Below the pieces are notes generated by a model. The model was not told where the DNA came from, did not search any database, and saw nothing but the letters and a program-made list of their open reading frames with translations. Both the position numbers and the translations under genes were made by a program. DNA of 64,000 bases from Cyathus striatus (lineage: Eukaryota; Basidiomycota; Agaricomycetes; Agaricales; Nidulariaceae): contig JAOVFP010000010.1 of NCBI GenBank assembly GCA_025738555.1, positions 3,855,501 to 3,919,500 of the forward strand. The letters are read 5' to 3'. Of this stretch, positions 34,703-44,986 are shown in pieces (within the stretch, counting starts at the first letter, position 1; each line of letters starts with the position of its first letter).

Positions 34703-36857
34703 ATGCCAGAAATTACTCAACATATTTTATTCTGGCTATTAATAATCTGGCTATTTCAATGGTTTCCAAGTGCAATATTGGCTCTATTTATTTTTATTCA
34801 ACCAGTAATTGCAGCAAAAGAACAACCATTTTCTAACATCCCATTTGATGTATTCAGTGAATTTATTCTCTCAAATTTTGGCTCCAATATCACACTTTCT
34901 GCCACATTACTTATATTGTTCTCTATAATTGATAATGTTGATCTTTTAAGTCTGCATGCAAGACAGCAGAATGCAAAGTTAAAGGGAGAAAAAAATGTTG
35001 ATGCAACTGCATGGATTAGGTTACTTGCTAGAGCTATCCAGGAAAAAATTGGCAAGGACTCAGATGATCTCTTTGAAGATGATGAAATTACTGAGTACAC
35101 AACTGAAAAGGGTAGATCTATTTTGTTGAGCCTTAAACTAGACAAAATGGCAAGGCTTCTGAAGTTGTATCCCTTCAACAAGGAGAGAAAAGTGTTTGAA
35201 GGACAGCTGAAACCTGTATCACATGCCAGTATTGATCCTGTTCATATTATATGTCCTATAGCTGCAGAGTGTGAGACATTGAGTTGTAATGGACGGGCAT
35301 TACGTGTGCATACTAAAATTAGAGATATACCTACAGCAACATTAATTAAAGGCTCAAAAATATTTGAACATGCTTATGTAGTGTCAGGTGTTTGTAAAAT
35401 ATGTAAAACATTATATTCTGCAGAGCATGAACGTGCCCATGATGAAACACAGGGATATTACAAGGTTCATTTAAACTCTGCTAAATATTTGAAAGTAGGA
35501 CAAAAGTTATGGGTAGATAGAGCATTTTCCCAAAGTGTTCTGAATGGTATATATAGTTTTCATGCATCTGCTGCAGCCTATACCGAATATTGGAACAATA
35601 GTTTTGGAAATGGAAAGGAAATAAGTCGCAGACAAGTCTGGCAGGCTTTTATACATGAATCAATACGCATGGTTGCTACACCATCTGGTGTTAATTTTAT
35701 TGGTCTTGATGGACTTTCAATTACTGGATTAACAGAAGAAGCATTTGCAAAGTTGGGTGAAAATGGAAAAATACGTGCATCACATGGTCACAGTTGCTCA
35801 GAGTGTACACAGCCTTACAGAGAAACTCAAGACTCACCACCAGATGACAGTGCAACAGTTAAAATGGTCGTAATTGATGGGATTGTTATGGGACCACAGG
35901 TAATGCACAACAAAATATAAATTATATTATACTGATATATATTTTAAGCACTGTGCATATGACAATTGTTCTAATACACTTGTAAACCATAGAGGAGGTG
36001 TGTTTTGTGATGTTCATAACCAGGAATTTGGAGCAAGATGCCGTGTTCATAACTGTCCAAATCAAAAGATAGATAATACACAAGCTTGCAATGAGCACCA
36101 GGAAATGTGGCATAAATATAACTTAGAACATAGTTCAGACTACTTAAATGGTGCACGAAGAATGCTTCATAAACCAGCTGAAAATCTACCTTGGAATAAA
36201 ACCAGAAGAAGACGTGTTCAGCAGCCCCATGATGAGTCAGATAATGATATTTCAAACAGAAATCATTATTTTAGTGCCTCTCGCTATTATTGTGTAGAGA
36301 CAATATGTGCTCCATGTGGTGCTGTAATTGCATGGACAAAGTTTGTGAAGTCAGAGTCAGCAACCAATATACTTAAGTTCTTAGAAGATGTTTTTCCTAA
36401 TGAAGAATCAAGACCAGATTATATATGTATTGACAAGGCATGTAAGGTTCTTAGAACAGCAGTTGCAAATGGAAGTTGGGTATATTGGTTTAAAGGCAGT
36501 CGCTTTGTAGTGGATGGGTATCACTATACAAATCATCGCTCAGATGATTACCTTTGTAGGAAGTGGTGTAATCCTGCACCTCAAGATGGTTCTGCACCAA
36601 ATCTTGTTTACATGGCACAAGATAGAAATGGTGAAATATATCACAAACGAGCATTCAATACACAAGCTTGTGAACAGCTGAATTCATGGCTTGGTGGATT
36701 TGAATCTATAATGAAACGCATGACTCCAAGTAACTTTAATTGGTTCATACATTCTATGATCTTTCATCATACTCAACATGTAATAAAACGGCAAAACAGT
36801 CAAAATTTTAGCATTATTAGTGAAGATCTAGAACTTGATGATGGTACTGAAATATAA
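34703..36857 (+). CDS. KDZ-associated ORF B, copy b: CxC5-CxC6 protein with transposase-like core
   Basis: Two exons, 34703-35899 and 35949-36857, with an intron of 49 nt (GTAATG...TTTTAAG, phase 0); about 701 residues. Residues 1-90 are hydrophobic and helical. CxC5-type cysteines are near residues 183-236 (ICPIAAECETLSC, VCKICKTLY). The CxC6 cluster is near 365-460 (CSECTQPYRE, VVIDGIVMGPQ, HCAYDNCSN, GGVFCDVHNQEFGARCRVHN). The C-terminal core, about 480-690, has CAPCGAVIAWTKF, YICIDKACKVLRTAV, FVVDGYHYTNHRSDDYLC, KWCNPAPQDGSAPNLV and NTQACEQLNSWLGGFESIMK. The spaced D, D-x-x-H and E/N residues resemble an RNase-H-fold transposase. CxC5/CxC6 proteins are known companions of KDZ transposases in basidiomycetes; that this is the mobility enzyme of the surrounding TIR element is my inference. 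No internal stop. Confidence 0.8.
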
Positions 36858-37399
36858 TTTCTCTGTAATATTTTTATATATAGTGTGAAAAATGTAATAG
36901 GTAATAGTAATATTAATGATTATAATAATAATACCCCTAAGTGTAATAATAATGGAAGTACTTAGTCACATCATGTCAGCATGACAACCAAGTAGTAATA
37001 GTAAAGAGTAAAGGTCTCTAATGTTTGTCTGAAATCTAGTGGTAATAATATTCCTCAGGTGTAATAGTAAGTGCAAGTGCTCCACATCCCTCGTTAAGTC
37101 TGCCTGGAATTCACCTGGAATCCTGAACCCTTACTTATAATAATATATTATTGTTATACTCAACACAATACACCTAATTCCTTGTGAAGTCCACCTGGAG
37201 TCCACCTGGAGTCCTGGACCCTTACCTAAGAACACACCTAAGATATCAGGACCCAACAGAAAATACAAAGTCCATCAGGACTCCATCAAGACTCTGTATA
37301 CTCCAACAGGATGACACCAGGACAATATTCATTCCATCAGGACTCCACCTGGACAATTGCTTGTTCAGCTGGAGTCCATCCGGACTATCCGGACTATAT
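36858..37399 (+). repeat. AT-rich tail and right subterminal repeats of 7.7-kb element
   Basis: TAATAATAATA-type low complexity at 36895-36960 and 37140-37150 is followed from 37100 by repeated CACCTGGAGTCC, GGAGTCCACCTGGAGTCCTG and CATCAGGACTCCA words. This mirrors the left subterminal region. No gene. Confidence 0.7.
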
Positions 37400-37457
37400 T
37401 AGGTCCACCCGGAGTCCGGCCGGAGTGGGGGGGGGAGTGTAAAGTACTGGAAAAATT
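37400..37457 (-). repeat. Right TIR and target-site duplication
   Basis: GTCCACCCGGAGTCCGGCC, then nine G, then GAGTGTAAAGTACTG ends at 37449. GAAAAATT at 37450-37457 repeats 29735-29742. Read inversely the terminus is CAGTACTTTACACTCC, identical from CTTTACACT inward to the left end for about 36 bp apart from one base. Confidence 0.85.
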
Positions 37458-37805
37458 GGAAAATCAGCCTATAAACTTGAATTACCAAAATCATGGAATA
37501 GGAAACATCTGATATTTAATGTAGAACTATTATCTAAATTCATACCAGTACAATTTCCATCACAACAAAAATCTAAACCTCCACTGACTATTTTGGTTAA
37601 TGATCAAGAATAATATGAAGTCAATAGTCAGTGGAGGAAGTCTATTTTAGCTTGGAAAAAGAACTGAAAACATATTTTATATAAAATTAAATGGAAAGAC
37701 TATTCTATGAAAGATTGCACTTGGGAACCAATTAATGTGCTAATGAGAGTCAAGAGCTTACTAAATAAATTTCATTGGGAAAATCCAGAAGCTCTAAATA
37801 TATAA
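37450..37805 (+). pseudogene. Chromovirus IV integrase tail and chromodomain, 3' half of split element
   Basis: Resumes the frame left at 29742: GKSAYKLELPKSWNRKHLIF, then a linker and a chromodomain (YEVNSQWRKSILAWKKN, YKIKWKDYSMKDCTWEPINV), ending at ENPEALNI and a stop near 37805. A short hydrophobic ORF follows (MDSSQTLIIVSVFFILFTFL, 37847 on). In-frame stops near 37612 and 37666 show decay. The chromodomain identifies the split element as a chromovirus like element I, though it is a different lineage by sequence. Confidence 0.8.
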
Positions 37806-37991
37806 ATATATGACATTCCTTTACTAGAATTTATTATTCCCAACTATGGATTCTTCCCAAACACTCATTATTGTCTCTGTCTTTTTCATTCTTTTCACCT
37901 TTTTATTCGCTTTAGGAGCCAAGATGCAGTGCTTTCTCATGAGGAGTTACTTGCCATTTCTCCAACATACAGAAAAGCATATAAAGACAGG

Positions 37992-38211
37992 ATTTCTAGT
38001 AAGAGAATAATGATTGGCAATTCAGATAATGATATAAATGATAAGAATACTCCATTACAGTAAGATTAAACTATTAAGACTGTCATGCTAAGTAGTCTGG
38101 AATTTCTAGTAAGAGAATAATGATTGGCAATTCAGATAATGATATAAATGATAAGAATACTCCATTACAGTAAGATTAAACTATTAAGACTGTCATGCTA
38201 AGTAGTCTGGA
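37992..38211 (+). repeat. Exact 110-bp tandem duplication in element II
   Basis: The stretch ATTTCTAGTAAGAGAATAAT ... AGTAGTCTGGA at 37992-38101 is repeated at 38102-38211 with no difference that I could see. It is not a multiple of three. Confidence 0.95.
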
Positions 38212-38224
38212 ACAGCCTACTGCT

Positions 38225-38805
38225 CAAGTCAAAACTGTAGATACAGAGGAATAAATTAAACAAGTATGGGTTATTAGTGATCCTATAATGCAATACTTGG
38301 AAACCTTACCACTGAGTGAATGAGATTCAGCAGTTTTTGTAGCTAGAGAGTCTGAAAATTTAAGAATAGTTACTTGCATGGTGAATGGACTTAAGAAGCT
38401 TTACTAGACTCAGGTTCACAGATTATATCAATGAGCAAGGAAACTGCTGATGCTTGTAGAATTTCCTATAATTCTGATATAACTGTATCTATGCAAAGTG
38501 CAAATGGACAAGTGCAAAAGACTTGTGGACTAGCTACAAATGTTCCATTTAGATTTGGAACATTAACAATTCATATGCAAGTTCATGTTGTATTTAACCC
38601 ACCATACAAGATACTGATAGGATATCTATTTGACTGCTTGATAGAAAGTGAAGTTAAGAATTATATTGATGGTACTCAATCTGTAACTATTAAGGATCCC
38701 AACACAGGAGAAAGATGTGTTATCTCTACTTATGCCAGAGGAGAGCATCCAACAATAATGAAAAGGAATGAAAAACAAAATTTTCAGTTCAGCTTGAGGA
38801 TTTAA
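38225..38805 (+). pseudogene. Element II aspartic protease
   Basis: Begins with a variable stretch (VFVARESENLRIVTCMVNG), then a one-base frame break near 38395, then the retropepsin active site ALLDSGSQIISMSKETADAC (38402-38461). The remainder is VSMQSANGQVQKTCGLATNV, QVHVVFNPPYKILIGYLFDC and TIKDPNTGERCVISTYARG, as in related agaricomycete elements. DSG is intact but the frame break upstream and the stop at 38803 isolate it. Confidence 0.75.
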
Positions 38806-39106
38806 TGGATGATCAAGGAGAGTTAGCAATAATGATAACTGAAGATTTAAATGAAAAAATGAGTATTGAAGGATATGTAGAATCAAAGAAAGATAATATT
38901 ACTAAGACTGAGTTGCAACACTTATATTTAGAAAGTCTTTAAATGATACAACATATTTACTTGATGACAAAGCTTTGTTACAGTTTCACTTGAAACAAGT
39001 GAAAGAAAAGAAAAGCTATGAAGATGAATTTATTGCCCTTTCAAAAAGAAAATTGAACAATGTAACTGTATGAGCAGGAAAGTATAACATACCTAAGAAG
39101 GCTGAA

Positions 39107-41038
39107 GTGTTTGCTGGAAAGAAATACAAACCAGTTGGTGTAAAAGTTAGACCTGTATTAGCTGAATTACCTGAGAAATTTCGCATCAAAAGAGACATAA
39201 AAGGTAATCCACTAGCAGACTTGCCAAAACTTAATCCCAATCCACCTGATTTCATTCCTACTGGGCATTACACACAAGAAAGAAAGGAAAAAATAGATGC
39301 TGTGCATTTAGATAATTTTCTCCTTTTTGAGGAAAGAAAATTAATGCACCATTTAATGATGGAACAAAATGAAGCCTTTGCTTGGAATGATTCTGAATGA
39401 GATAGTTTTAAGGAGGAGTATTTTCCACCAGTGGAAATACCAACTATTCCTTATAAACCTTGGGTACTGAAGAATATTCCAATACCACTGGCAATTTATG
39501 ATAAAGTATGCAGAACTATTAAGACCAAGACTGAAGCTGGAGTATATGAACCATCTAATTCATCTTACTGGTCAAGGTGGTTCTATGTAGTTAAGAAGGA
39601 TGAAAAGAATCTTAGACTAGTTCATAATTTTGAACCATTAAATGCTGTTACAATTGCACATTCAGGTTTACCACCAGCTACTCAGGAACTTGCTAGTCAT
39701 TTTTCAGGAAGAGCATGTGGAGGAATCTTAGACCTTTATGTTGACTATGATGAAAGAGTGTTGGCAGAAAATTCAAGAGATTTGACTACCTTTCAGACAC
39801 CTTTTGGAGCCTTAAGATTGGTAACTTTACCAATGGGATGGACCAACTCAGTACCAATTTTCCAGGATAATGTTACATATATTCTGCAAAATGAAATACT
39901 AGAATATACTCAACCATATGTGGATGATGCACCTGTAAGAGGCCCAGCAACAAGATATGAAAAAGGAGATGGCTCATATGAAATGATACTTGAAAATCCT
40001 GGAATTAGACGATTTGTCTGGGAGCATATGAACAATGTTAACAGGATTTTACAGAGAATGAAATGTGTAAATAGTACTTTCTCAGGTCTTAAAGCAGTGA
40101 TCTGTGCTGAGACAATTACTGTAGTTGGATATGATTGCAGTTATAAAGGGAGAATGCCAGTCCAACATACCATTGATGTAATCCTCAACTGGGGACCTTT
40201 AAAGGATGTTAGTGATGTTAGAGCATTTATGGGAACTGTAGTTCATTGTAGAAATTACATTCCTGACTTCTCACTTATGGCAGGACCACTCTATGATTTG
40301 CTCAAAAAGGATGCAATCTTTGAGTGGGGTGAAAAAGAACAAATGTCTCAAAATGCGATTAAAGAAGCAATACAACATTGCTTCCCCACTAAGAATCCTG
40401 ACTATTCAAGTAAGGAACCAGTAGTTCTTGCAGTAGACACATCTTGGAGAGCAGCAGGGTATTACATTTATCAAAGAGATGAGAATGATCCAAAGAAAAT
40501 ACACTATGTTAAATTTGGATCTATCCAACTAGATCCAAGACAGCAAAGATATTCACAATCAAAGAGAGAACTATGTGGTTTGTGCATGGTTCTAGAAGAA
40601 GAAAAATATTTACTATGGGAATGCTGAAATCTAGTCATTGAAACAGATGCACAATATTTATTTGGGATGTTAAACAATCCTGGAGAAATGCCAAATGCAA
40701 CTGTTAATCAATGGGTAGACTATATTAGGACTAACTATTTCTTTACTTTAAGACATAAGGCAGGGAAAACATTTGGACCAGATGGTTTATCTAGAAGGAG
40801 GTATTACTCAGGTGATAAGACTACACAAAGATTTGATGATGACTTAGAAGATGAATCTGGAGATATTGAACTTGTAAAAGAGCATGCAAATACACCAGAT
40901 CCATTGCCATTAGAATCTTTCAAAGAAATAATTGATTCTAGAACTGGATTTTACCAAGGTTTAGCTAGAGATATTTATGATTTTGAACATGAGTTAAGCT
41001 TAGCAAGAGAGGAATCAGAAAAGAATGATTTAGTGTGA
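39107..41038 (+). pseudogene. pol: Element II reverse transcriptase and RNase H
   Basis: One frame with in-frame TGA near 39398 and 40625. RT: NIPIPLAIYDKVCRTIKTKT, EAGVYEPSNSSYWSRWFYVV, LRLVHNFEPLNAVTI, catalytic YVDD in QPYVDDAPVRGPATRYE (about 39913-39960), GIRRFVWEHMNNVNRILQRM. RNase H: VVLAVDTSWRAAGYYIYQR, SQSKRELCGLCMVLEEEKYL and ETDAQYLFGML, then GPDGLSRRRY. At 40625 the TGA stands where relatives have arginine or lysine. Without the stops it would be a full-length RT-RH. Confidence 0.85.
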
Positions 41039-41101
41039 CAACAAATAATATCACATGCAGAATGTCCATCTGAAACCAAAGCATATCTCACCTTTGTTCA
41101 C

Positions 41102-42640
41102 ATGTCTAGATCAGTAATTTCAGATCTAGAGTTAAAATATGATTCTGATATTCAACAAGAATATCTAGAAGATATGAGAAGTGGGAGTGCAAAAGAATTT
41201 GACACAAAGTTAATAAAGATTAAAGAATGGCTGCAAAGCAGCAAGCGAGAAAAACCAGCTAATATGACTGATAAGAAATACTTATCATTCACAAGAACAG
41301 CTAGTCATTTCTTCATAATAAATGGATGATTTTATAAAAAGAATAATGGGAATGAACATCAACTTGTAGTTGATAAAGAACATCACATGTATATGATATC
41401 ATCAGCACATGACCATCTTGAACATAGAGGTGTGTATGCTACCAATAGATTAATTGCACAGTGATTTTGGTGGCCAGAAATGGAATGAGATATTGCTTGG
41501 TATGTAAAGACTTGTGATATTTGTCAGAAGTAGCAAAAGCTTTTGATAGTGACTCAACCAGTTTTGTTACACACACCATCAATATTTCAAGTACTACACA
41601 CTGATGTCATGCATATGACATCACACTCTAATGGATATAAGTTTATCATACAAGAATGATGTTCATTATCTTCTTGGGTTGAGGCAAGAGCATTAAGAAG
41701 ACAAACAGCAAAAACCATTGGTAACTGGCTCTTTGAAGATATTATGTGCTGATGGGAAGGTATAAGGGAAATTGTTACTGACAATGCAGGAGCATTTATT
41801 AATGCTACTTGTTGGCTTCAGGACAATTATGGCGTTAGAGGAATTTCCATTTTACCATATAAATCTTCTGCTAATAGAAAAGTTGAATGAGCACACTGGG
41901 ATTTGCATCAGATTTTGCATAAAGCCACAAATGGTGAATTACAAAGATGGTACTGGTACCTACACCATGCACTATGGGCTGATCACATTTCCATAAGAAA
42001 AGGAACTGGGTGTTCACCATACTTCATGGTTACTGGAGCACATCCAATTCTCTCTCTTAATCTGCAAGAAGCAACTCGGCTGGTACAATGGCCAGGCAGA
42101 CCTATTTCAACACATGAATTAATTGGACTGCGAGCACAAGCACTGGCTAAACACACAGTACATGTTGAACAAATGAGACAGCAGATCACTAAAGAAAAAA
42201 TGAACAGAGTTCAATGTCTAGAAATAACTAACAGGTTTAAAATAAAGAAATATATATTTAAACCTGGTGACTTAGTGCTTGTAAGGAATTCTAGAATAGA
42301 ATATTCACTTAATCAAAAGATGAAACCCAGGTTTTTAGAACCTATGGTGGTAATCTCTAGAGAAAAAGGAGGCACATACATATTAGCTGAACTTAATGGT
42401 TCAATCTCTCAGAATAAGTTTGCAGCATTCTGTGTGATATCTTATTATGCACGAAGACATATAGAACTACCTAAGAATATACATGAATTTATTGACTTGT
42501 CTAAAAAGGGTTTAAAACTATTACATGATAGTCTTATTGAAAATGATACTTTACCAGAAAGGACTTATGCAGATGATGTAATAGAAAGTGAAATAAATGA
42601 ATATATTTCATTGCCCTCTGAAGACAAACTCAATAACTAA
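41102..42640 (+). pseudogene. int: Element II integrase
   Basis: Same frame as the RT. The HHCC zinc region at about 41400-41530 (SSAHDHLEHRGVYATNRLI; WWPEME; WYVKTCDICQK) is broken by TGA near 41327, 41462 and 41488, two of them replacing arginine in RFWWPEMERDIAWYV-like family sequence. In the core, a weak first Asp region (VLHTDVMHMTSHS), IVTDNAGAFINAT with the second Asp, and VE-stop-AH near 41883 for the Glu region are seen. The intact C-terminus is at 41903-42640 (GDLVLVRNSRIEYSLNQKMK, LAELNGSISQNKFAAFCVIS). No chromodomain. Confidence 0.8.
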
Positions 42641-42759
42641 TGACATACAATGACAAAAGACTAATTTATAATAACTAATTTATATTATAAATAAGATAAT
42701 TAATAAAAATAATGATTAGCATAATAAGATAAAGAAATACATAAACATAACTTACAGAA

Positions 42760-43345
42760 TGCATTTAAGCATCTAAGGAAAATAAGTTAATAATGAATAC
42801 CAAAGTAAAATTAAGAAATGACTTACTGAAGCATGAAAACAGTCCATACCAAATGTCAAATGTATAATCTTCCAAAGTTCAATGAAATTGGGAAATTTGG
42901 ATGACTGGCGAAACAGGTGGAGCTTGAGCCACATGGAGAGTGTGTTGATGGATGTGTGCAGGTTCAGGGCATTGAATGGTTGACTCAATGCAAAAGAGCC
43001 AACCAACTTGCTTTCCATTCAACCAAATGGTGTACTGCTGCCTAAACTCTATGTCCCTGATGAACACCTCTCCACCTGATACTAATTGCCACATATTGTA
43101 ATCAACGTGCTGGATGAGTTGCTCAGGGATTCTGAAGCAATGACTTTCTTCATGATCAATATCAAAGCAGGGAAGTTGATTCTCCATAACTCCAAACTGG
43201 GATGGATTGAGGGTGATCTCCTTGGTAGTAATATCATAGACATCATAAAGAATATCAGAAGAAAGCATTGTGATAAGAATGCTGAGAGCAAACAAAAGAG
43301 AGAATTGAGGATGCAACCTTATGAAAATCAGAAGTTCTTATAATA
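42760..43345 (-). pseudogene. Degenerate minus-strand gene with hydrophobic N-terminus, homologous to window start
   Basis: From about 43316 leftwards: HPQFSLLFALSILITML (hydrophobic, possibly a signal peptide), DVYDITTKEITLNPSQFGVM, CFDIDHEESHCFRIPEQLI and VFIRDIEFRQQYTIWLNGKQ. A frame break occurs near 42910, and GTAAGT donors near 42828 and 42755 suggest further exons. There is no in-frame ATG at the expected start. The first 60 codons match the fragment at 1-150. A loosely similar motif (GEYITEFWIYWNSMYVGSLW) occurs in the gene at 58689-60095 on the other side of element III. Function unknown. Confidence 0.45.
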
Positions 43346-43551
43346 GGAGAGCCGAACTAAAGTACATGTGATACTTTTCAAAATAAAACAATAACATACT
43401 AAGTATCACTGAAGTACCAATCACTGGCTAATCTACATTTGCTCAATTTTATACCTTTTGACTTGAAGTTACTCAATCACTCAAAAAAGATTTACAAAAG
43501 ATATATCTGTAAATTCAACTATTTACATATAATGATATAATAAGAGTGCTA

Positions 43552-43555
43552 AAGT
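43552..43555. repeat. Target-site duplication AAGT (left; right copy 58536-58539)
   Basis: AAGT directly precedes TGTCAGG at 43556 and directly follows CGACA at 58535. It is short, so it carries weight only together with the matched LTR ends. Confidence 0.6.
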
Positions 43556-44965
43556 TGTCAGGCATGATTTTTGATTATATATAATGCATGCAAATGCACT
43601 GTATACCACAATTAAAGAAATTGCACAGTCATGTCACATGACTGAATAGCTCACACAATCACATGATACAACACACTAATAATCAAATATACCCAATACT
43701 ATACATGAACAAATCAATACCTTACATGAACAAACAACTCTAAATCACCATTAAACATAATACACATATCAATAAATAATCACTTGCACAAACAATGCAC
43801 AAACAAAGGATAACACATTGCTTGAAGACAATGAGAAAACTATTTATATACAATTCCATTGTTTTCACTCCTATTGTTCATCACAAATGAACTACATTGT
43901 ACCATTCACCCATTGCTTGAAGACAATGAGAAAACTATTTATATAAAATTCCATTGTTTTCACTCCTATTGTTCATCACAAATGAACTACATTGTACTAT
44001 TCATACATTATCTGAAGACAATGAGAAAACTATTTATATACAACTCCATTGTTATCAATCCTATTGTTCATAATAAATGAACTACATTGTACTCTTTACC
44101 CATTGTTCAGAGACAATGTGAAACTATTTATATATGACTCCATTGTTTTCACTGCCATTGTTTACACAATGGCAGATAGGTATCTATTGTTCACTACTCC
44201 ATTGTTATATAAATGGACTCCTATTGTTCTTGTCCAGAACAATGCAACTCTTTATTTAGAACAATGCAATTCATTACACATTGTTCTAACATAAGCTATT
44301 GTTCTCTGCTGACTAACCCTCAAATACCATTGTCCTGTACAGCCTCAGATCTAAAATCTACACTTGCACACTACTCATTTTGGAGAACAATGTAGGATGG
44401 TAGAGTGGGAATTGGATTACTAAGCAGGTTGGGAAAAGGTATATAAGGAGGGCAGTTTGGCAGTAGATAGATAGCTACCCACCCCCCAGTAGTCTCACCC
44501 AATTGTCATTAGTCATTAGTTATTAGTACAGTTTTATCAGCACAGCCAGTACAGTCAGTATCAGTAACAGTCACAGAAATCGAAGCAGTCACAGTCACAG
44601 TCACAGATAAAGTATCAGTCACAGTCACAGTATCAGTCAGAGTAACAGTAACAGAATAAGAAGCAGATCATAGGTCAAGTTCTAAGCAAGTTGAACATTG
44701 ATCTATTCAATATACACATTATAAATAGCATTAAGTCTATAGTGTGTACTATACCCCTTTCATTATACTTGACATTATATACAGCCTTTGCTGTACATTA
44801 TCCTTCATACCAAGTTTCATACAATTCATACAGCTTTTGCTGTACAAGATAACCCATCAAATTTCCAAGAATATCCTCGCTAAATATTTCCTGACACTCA
44901 GGTGTTGTAACACGAACAAAGTCGATTCCTGTTAGCACCTTAGATTATCTTAATCTTAAACGACA
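43556..44965 (+). repeat. 5' LTR of element III, 1,410 bp
   Basis: Starts TGTCAGGCATGA and ends CTTAAACGACA. U3 holds tandem ~95-bp units with CAATGAGAAAACTATTTATA (three near 43828, 43924 and 44017, plus a diverged unit near 44111); the 3' LTR has one fewer of these, which explains its 70-bp shorter length. About 25 CATTGT/ACAATG words crowd 43805-44395. A TATA box lies near 44440, followed by AGTCAC-rich R/U5 sequence (44530-44665). Short ORFs inside the LTR are not genes. Confidence 0.95.
44437..44452 (+). promoter_or_regulatory. Probable TATA box of element III promoter
   Basis: GGTATATAAGGAGGGC in the 5' LTR, repeated identically in the 3' LTR near 58010. Its position downstream of the motif-rich U3 and upstream of the CAGTCACAG-rich stretch fits a pol II core promoter; the start of R would be about 30 bp further on. 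Confidence 0.65.
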
Positions 44966-44968
44966 AAG

Positions 44969-44986
44969 TGGAGCCCACCGCGAGGG
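44969..44986 (+). promoter_or_regulatory. Primer binding site of element III
   Basis: TGGAGCCCACCGCGAGGG begins three bases after the 5' LTR end. It starts with TGG, complementary to the universal CCA end of a tRNA, so a tRNA primer for minus-strand synthesis is likely. The tRNA species was not identified. Confidence 0.7.

Larger units (their letters stand above)
29743..37449 (+). mobile_element. 7.7-kb TIR transposon carrying KDZ-associated gene pair (copy b)
   Basis: The left terminus, GAGGTCTTTACACTCCCCC, and the right terminus (inverse, CAGTACTTTACACTCCCCC) match over about 40 bp through CCGGCCGGACTCCGGGTGGAC, with a handful of differences at the outer edge and one inside. Contents in order: GGACTCC-rich subterminal repeats; a tRNA-like sequence; a CpG-rich palindromic minisatellite; ORF A; ORF B; an AT-rich tail; and subterminal repeats again. 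The element interrupts a chromovirus open frame. TIRs, an 8-bp duplication and a transposase-like core in ORF B make this a plausible autonomous DNA transposon, although ORF A has one frameshift. Confidence 0.85.
37900..42640 (+). mobile_element. Ty3/gypsy element II, 5'-truncated and decayed
   Basis: Protease, RT, RNase H and integrase in order on the plus strand, without gag or recognisable LTRs. Its RT is clearly related to that of element III (shared IPIP, EAGVYEPS-SSY-SRW, PVRGPA/PIKGPA and GIRRF-WEH signatures) but not to the chromoviruses nearby. It has no chromodomain. At least six in-frame TGA codons sit at expected Arg positions. The left boundary is the end of chromovirus IV. Confidence 0.8.

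Noticed and set aside
43859..44395. Short ORFs with repeated HCTIHPL and LFIYNSIV segments
   Set aside because: They lie inside the 5' LTR and recur in the 3' LTR as part of the 95-bp tandem units; not genes.
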